Shown piece by piece: positions 6,413-9,495 of a DNA stretch of 9,495 bases. The position numbers and the translations under genes are program-made. This DNA is from Acidimicrobiaceae bacterium (lineage in GTDB: Bacteria > Actinomycetota > Acidimicrobiia > Acidimicrobiales > RAAP-2). The notes beneath the pieces were generated by a model. The model was not told where the DNA came from. It searched no databases and was given only the letters and a program-made list of their open reading frames with translations. The stretch covers positions 1 to 9,495 of the forward strand of contig PKZI01000158.1 of the NCBI GenBank assembly GCA_003133005.1, given 5' to 3'. Positions within the stretch are counted from its first letter, which is position 1. Every line of letters starts with the position of its first letter.

Positions 6413-7954
6413 TTGTCAGATTCGTCCGATAGTCGTCGATGGCTGGTGCTCGGGGTCCTTTGCGTAGCGGTACTCCTCGTTGGAGTCGACAACACCATTG
6501 TCAACGTCGCCTTACCGACGCTCTCGGAGCAACTAAGGGCAAGCAACACCGACCTGCAGTGGATCGTGGATGGCTACTCGCTTCCGTTCGCGGGACTGTT
6601 GTTGATGGGCGGCGCCGTGTCGGACCGCTTTGGCCGAAAGCGCGTCATGCAGATCGCTCTTTTGTTGTTCGGACTCTTTTCGTTTCTCGCGGCGCGCTCG
6701 GACACCATCAGCGAGTTGCTCACGGCGCGCGCCCTCATGGGTGCAGCCGCGGCGTTTATTTTTCCAGCGACGCTCTCACTGATAACGACGACGTTCGCCA
6801 ATCCTTCGGAGCGGGCGAAGGCCTTCGGATTTTGGGGTGCGACCGCGGGCGTCGCGATTGCCATTGGACCAGTCATTGGCGGCGAACTCATTACGCACTT
6901 TTGGTATGGCTCAATCTTTCTCGTCAACATCCCCATTGTCATCGTCGCCTTCGCCGCGATGGCGCTCGTTGTTCCCGAATCGAGAAATCCCAACCTTCAC
7001 CGATTTGACTTTCTCGGCCTACTCTTCGGCACGAGTTTTGTGAGTTTGCTCGTGTTCGCAATAATTCAAGGTCCCGAATGGGGTTGGCTCAGTGGATCGA
7101 CGTTGCCATTCTTCGCGATCTCGGGTGTCGCACTGGTGTTGATGATTCGACGTGAATTGCGTATCGATTGGCCCCTACTCGACGTAAGGGTGTTCAAGAA
7201 TCGATCCTTCTCTTCAGGCGCGGGAGCGATCGCCACGGGCTTTTTCTGTTTGTTCGGATTCATCTTTCTCGTCACGCAGTACTTCCAACTGATACACGGC
7301 TACTCGCCACTTTCGGCGGGTGTCCACACGCTGCCCTTTGCTTTCGTGACCATGGTGATGACGCCGCTGGGTGCCGTGGCGGCGCTTCGTGTCGGTGCGC
7401 GTTACGTGGTGAGTGCGGGTCTGGTCATCATGGGTGGCGCACTCCTCTACATGACGACAATGAGCGCACAGGCCGCGTACTTTGGCCCCATCGTGGCCAG
7501 CATGGTCGTGCTCGCGCTCGGATTCTCGCTCATCACCGCGCCTTCGACTGCGGCCATCATGATCTCGCTGCGCCCTGACCAGATCGGCGCGGGTGCCGCC
7601 GTGAACGAAACCACACGAGAAATCGGGGGCACCATGGGTGTCGCGGTCGTTGGCTCGGTCTTCTCTTCGATCTTCGGTCCTCAGGTGCGCTCGGTTCTCG
7701 CGGGTGTGGGACTCTCGACGAAACAACTCAACATCGCCCAAAGCTCGACCCAGGCCGCCAAGGCTGTGGTCGCGCACGTGCCGCTCGGTTCAACCCTTCA
7801 CGAGCAACTCGCGTCGGGCGTCACTTCAGCGTTTATCAATGGTTTTCACCGCGGATGCCTGGTGGCGTCGATTTTCGCCCTCGTCGCGGGTCTCGCCGCG
7901 TTCCAGTTTCTGCCCAAAGGCGTCGCACACGAGCAACAACCGGTGCACTCATGA
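6413..7954 (+). CDS. MFS exporter, DHA2 (14-helix drug:H+ antiporter) family
   Basis: A 513-residue integral membrane protein with 14 predicted hydrophobic segments, typical of EmrB/QacA-type proton-driven exporters. Diagnostic motifs are D1 'GVDNTIVNVALPTL' with the membrane Asp26, motif A 'GGAVSDRFGRKR' (66-77) between helices 2 and 3, motif B Arg106 in 'LLTARALMGAAAA', and antiporter motif C 'GATAGVAIAIGPVIGG' (142-157). The reading frame is open to a TTG at 6368, but that lies before the expected transcription start; TTG at 6413, five to eight bases after a GGTGGGGG stretch, is the best start. It is divergent from tetR with operator sites between, so expression is probably induced by a substrate or toxic compound. 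The exported substrate cannot be deduced; antibiotics, dyes or an own metabolite are all possible. Confidence 0.94.
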   Translation: MSDSSDSRRWLVLGVLCVAVLLVGVDNTIVNVALPTLSEQLRASNTDLQWIVDGYSLPFAGLLLMGGAVSDRFGRKRVMQIALLLFGLFSFLAARSDTISELLTARALMGAAAAFIFPATLSLITTTFANPSERAKAFGFWGATAGVAIAIGPVIGGELITHFWYGSIFLVNIPIVIVAFAAMALVVPESRNPNLHRFDFLGLLFGTSFVSLLVFAIIQGPEWGWLSGSTLPFFAISGVALVLMIRRELRIDWPLLDVRVFKNRSFSSGAGAIATGFFCLFGFIFLVTQYFQLIHGYSPLSAGVHTLPFAFVTMVMTPLGAVAALRVGARYVVSAGLVIMGGALLYMTTMSAQAAYFGPIVASMVVLALGFSLITAPSTAAIMISLRPDQIGAGAAVNETTREIGGTMGVAVVGSVFSSIFGPQVRSVLAGVGLSTKQLNIAQSSTQAAKAVVAHVPLGSTLHEQLASGVTSAFINGFHRGCLVASIFALVAGLAAFQFLPKGVAHEQQPVHS

Positions 7955-7967
7955 GTCGAAATTAATG

Positions 7968-7998
7968 AGGGCGTCACGAGCGAGCCCTGCTCGTCCCT
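7968..7998 (+). terminator. Weak terminator-like stem-loop after the MFS gene
   Basis: ACGAGC (7976-7981) pairs with GCTCGT (7989-7994) around a 7-base loop, and AGGG (7968-7971) can pair with CCCT (7995-7998) beyond a 4-base bulge. It starts 14 bases after the exporter stop codon. There is no proper T-run behind it, so intrinsic termination would be inefficient. Confidence 0.35.
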
Positions 7999-8014
7999 TG
8001 ATATCTGGTATCAA
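7998..8014. promoter_or_regulatory. 17-bp palindromic operator upstream of the ABC uptake genes
   Basis: TTGATATCTGGTATCAA is symmetric about base 8006, with seven of eight pairs matching. Its size and odd-length symmetry fit a dimeric winged-helix regulator such as the GntR family, but no such regulator gene is in the window. The left arm TTGATA doubles as a good -35 (see the promoter entry), so binding would block RNA polymerase. Confidence 0.55.
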
Positions 8015-8027
8015 TGGAAGCCATAAG
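7998..8027 (+). promoter_or_regulatory. Putative promoter of the ABC amino-acid uptake genes
   Basis: TTGATA (7998-8003) matches the -35 consensus at five of six positions, and CATAAG (8022-8027) lies 18 bases downstream with four of six -10 matches. Transcription would start near 8034 and give a leader of about 25 bases containing the GAGGAG ribosome-binding site. A small GCCC-GTTA-GGGC hairpin (8027-8038) spans the expected start. Confidence 0.45.
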
Positions 8028-8058
8028 CCCGTTAGGGCGAAGGAAATGAGGAGAATTC

Positions 8059-8943
8059 ATGCTGCGAATAATTCGTGCGCGCCACGCGTTCGTCGCGACC
8101 GCCATCATGTCGCTGGTGCTGGGCTCGAGCTTGGTGGCGGGGGCCGCATCGACGACGGGAACCTATAACGCGGCCGACGCAAAATTAGTGCCGTCAAGTC
8201 TCAAGTCGATGACTTTGCAAGTCGCGACCGACGCGACGTATCCGCCGGACGAGTCCATGGATGGCACCACGATGGTGGGCTTTGACGTCGATCTCATGAA
8301 GGCCATCGCTAAGACGCTCGACATCAAAGTGAACGAGAACAACGTCACCTTTGACAGCATTCTCGCTGGTATCAAGGGTGGAAAATACGAGATTGGTAAC
8401 TCGTCGTTCACCGACACCAAGGCGCGTGAGAAGCAGGTGTACTTCGTTGACTACTTCCAAGCCGGCGAAGCCGTCTACGCGAAGGCCGACTCGTACGTGA
8501 AGTTCTCGGGTCTCGCGAGTCTCTGCGGTCTCAGTGTTGCCGTCGAAACAGGCACCACCGAACAGTCCGACGCAGTCAACACTGCCAAGACGTGTCCCTC
8601 GTCCAAGAAAGAGACGGTCCTCGCGTACCCGACCCAGACGAGCGCTGACCTCGCGGTTTCGTCGGGACGCGCACAGCTCGGCTTCCTCGACAGTCAGGTC
8701 GCGGGCTACGTCGTCTCACAATCCCACGGTGTGTTCAAACTTGTTGGTAGCGCAATCGAAGTCGCTCCTTACGGCATCGCCACGCCTAAGACCACCGCGG
8801 GTAAGGGCCTCGCCTCGGCGATCGAGGCCGCGGTGAAGACGCTCATCGCGAACGGCACCTACGGCGCGATCCTCGCGCACTGGGGCGTGACCGCTGGTGC
8901 CTTGCCGACGTCAAAGATTGTGGTGGACGGTGCGACCTCCTAG
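8059..8943 (+). CDS. ABC transporter substrate-binding protein, family 3 (polar amino acid type)
   Basis: A 294-residue secreted solute-binding protein (SBP_bac_3 type). Residues 1-30 are a Sec signal peptide with basic start (RIIRARH), hydrophobic core and an AGA-AS type signal-peptidase I site; no lipobox Cys is present. The mature part carries the lobe signature 'GFDVDLMKAIAKTLDI' (74-89). Arg123 in 'FTDTKAREK' is expected to hold the ligand carboxylate, and 'VETGTTEQSD' starts the second lobe. Cys156 and Cys179 lie where related proteins form a disulfide. The ligand is probably a polar or charged amino acid but cannot be named. The GAGGAG Shine-Dalgarno (8048-8053) is five bases before the ATG. 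The permease gene follows 19 bases after the stop, so the two form an operon; the ATPase gene is presumably beyond the window. Confidence 0.95.
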   Translation: MLRIIRARHAFVATAIMSLVLGSSLVAGAASTTGTYNAADAKLVPSSLKSMTLQVATDATYPPDESMDGTTMVGFDVDLMKAIAKTLDIKVNENNVTFDSILAGIKGGKYEIGNSSFTDTKAREKQVYFVDYFQAGEAVYAKADSYVKFSGLASLCGLSVAVETGTTEQSDAVNTAKTCPSSKKETVLAYPTQTSADLAVSSGRAQLGFLDSQVAGYVVSQSHGVFKLVGSAIEVAPYGIATPKTTAGKGLASAIEAAVKTLIANGTYGAILAHWGVTAGALPTSKIVVDGATS

Positions 8944-8962
8944 GTTCTAGAAACCCACGCGT

Positions 8963-9495
8963 ATGACAACAAACGGGGACGACGCCGTAAGGGTCGTCCC
9001 CGTTCGTCATTACGGTCGGTGGGTCGGTGTCGCGGTAGCACTCGTCGTTTTTGCGATGGTGGTTCACACCTTGTTCTTCAAGGTAGCCAGTGCCAAGATC
9101 GCGTGTCGTCTGATCGACGGCGCCAAGAGCTGTCATCACGTCATGGTCTGGCGTTTCCAATGGAACATCGTCGGACAGTATTTCTTCACGTCGGAAATCC
9201 TTCACGGATTACTCCGTACGCTCTTTTTGACGGTGGTGGCGATGATCATTGGCATCGTGCTGGGCGTGACACTGGCGGTCATGCGTCTGTCGCCGAATCG
9301 GGTCTTGAGCATCGTGGCGTGGGTCTACACCTGGTTCTTTCGCGGGACCCCAATACTCGTGCAACTCCTCTTCTGGAGTTTCATCGGACTGTTCTACCCG
9401 CACGTCACGATCGGTATTCCCTTCTCGCACGTCACGTTTTTGGATATTCACGCCAACACCTCGATCACGGTCATGGAGGCGTGCACGCTGGGACT
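8963..9495 (+). CDS. ABC transporter permease, HisM/GlnP amino-acid type (3' end cut)
   Basis: An open frame from ATG 8963 to the window edge gives 177 residues of a polar-amino-acid ABC permease. An N-terminal 'VRVVPVRHYGRWVG' leads into helix 1 (about 19-35). A polar, Cys-containing segment (C48, C57) precedes helix 2 (about 82-107), which begins with 'LLRTLFLTVVAMIIGIVLGV'. The family hallmark 'FFRGTPILVQLLFW' follows (125-138). The ATPase-contacting EAA loop lies beyond the edge. The ATG is the first possible start, as an in-frame TAG lies at 8948-8950; the conserved 'VVPxRHxxRW' block shows coding begins before residue 11. There is no Shine-Dalgarno, and codons 4-14 are folded into a strong stem-loop, so translation is probably low or coupled. 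It works with the preceding binding protein to import an amino acid. Confidence 0.93.
   Translation, partial: MTTNGDDAVRVVPVRHYGRWVGVAVALVVFAMVVHTLFFKVASAKIACRLIDGAKSCHHVMVWRFQWNIVGQYFFTSEILHGLLRTLFLTVVAMIIGIVLGVTLAVMRLSPNRVLSIVAWVYTWFFRGTPILVQLLFWSFIGLFYPHVTIGIPFSHVTFLDIHANTSITVMEACTLG
8972..9004 (+). promoter_or_regulatory. Strong stem-loop in codons 4-14 of the permease gene
   Basis: AACGGGGACGAC (8972-8983) is the exact reverse complement of GTCGTCCCCGTT (8993-9004). Two further C-G pairs (8985-8986 with 8991-8992) can form past a bulged G, closing a GTAA loop of the GNRA type. No T-run follows, so it is not a standard intrinsic terminator. It starts 28 bases after the binding-protein stop codon and nine bases after the permease ATG. 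It could protect the upstream message from 3' exonucleases and hinder permease initiation. The function is inferred; the hairpin itself is directly visible. Confidence 0.75.

Noticed and set aside
7214..7777. 187-codon minus-strand open frame inside the MFS gene
   Set aside because: Antisense shadow in GC-rich coding DNA; the product is low-complexity Arg/Asp/His-rich, and the plus strand encodes conserved exporter motifs.
1..9495. CRISPR arrays, insertion sequences, toxin-antitoxin or phage-defence genes
   Set aside because: No regularly spaced repeats, transposase, terminal inverted repeats or small toxin/antitoxin pairs were seen on either strand.

Overview
This is a chromosomal window from a moderately high-GC bacterium, most likely an actinobacterium. 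The basis is the acyl-CoA synthetase and WS/DGAT lipid genes, several start codons that sit 6-7 bases after a TANNNT box (leaderless-mRNA style), GTG/TTG starts, and GC-rich codon use. This placement is an inference; no rRNA or other clade marker is present. Gene order, codon usage and the gene families look like ordinary core and metabolic chromosome. I see no phage, transposon, CRISPR or defence locus.

Left part (1-3042): on the minus strand lies orn (oligoribonuclease), followed by the N-terminal 187 residues of an AMP-forming acyl-CoA synthetase that runs off the left edge. Diverging from orn on the plus strand is dut (dUTPase), which overlaps by 4 bases a wax ester synthase/diacylglycerol acyltransferase (WS/DGAT) gene. 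The orn-dut gap is only 53 bases and holds two back-to-back leaderless-type -10 boxes.

Middle (3043-5773): a tRNA-Gly(GCC) gene with encoded CCA, a spacer of about 226 bases, then a two-gene unit with an ATGA overlap: an HSL-family (family IV) esterase and a sulfatase/phosphonate-monoester-hydrolase-like enzyme with the Cys that is normally converted to formylglycine.

Right-middle (5762-7954): a TetR-family repressor on the minus strand, convergent with and overlapping the sulfatase gene by 12 bases, is divergent from a 14-helix DHA2-type MFS exporter. Between them are two dyads with GAAC-N3-GTTC cores spaced 21 bp centre to centre. The larger one, with perfect 12-bp arms, contains the -10 hexamers of both divergent promoters. 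This is a self-contained autoregulated efflux switch.

Right end (7955-9495): an amino-acid-type ABC uptake locus with a secreted family-3 solute-binding protein and a HisM/GlnP-type permease cut by the right edge. It is preceded by a 17-bp palindrome overlapping the -35 of its likely promoter. The permease has a very strong stem-loop occupying exactly codons 4-14, a likely device for setting unequal binding-protein and permease levels.

The most interesting observations are the permease 5'-coding hairpin and the two-site TetR operator. I do not see an obviously new multi-gene system.
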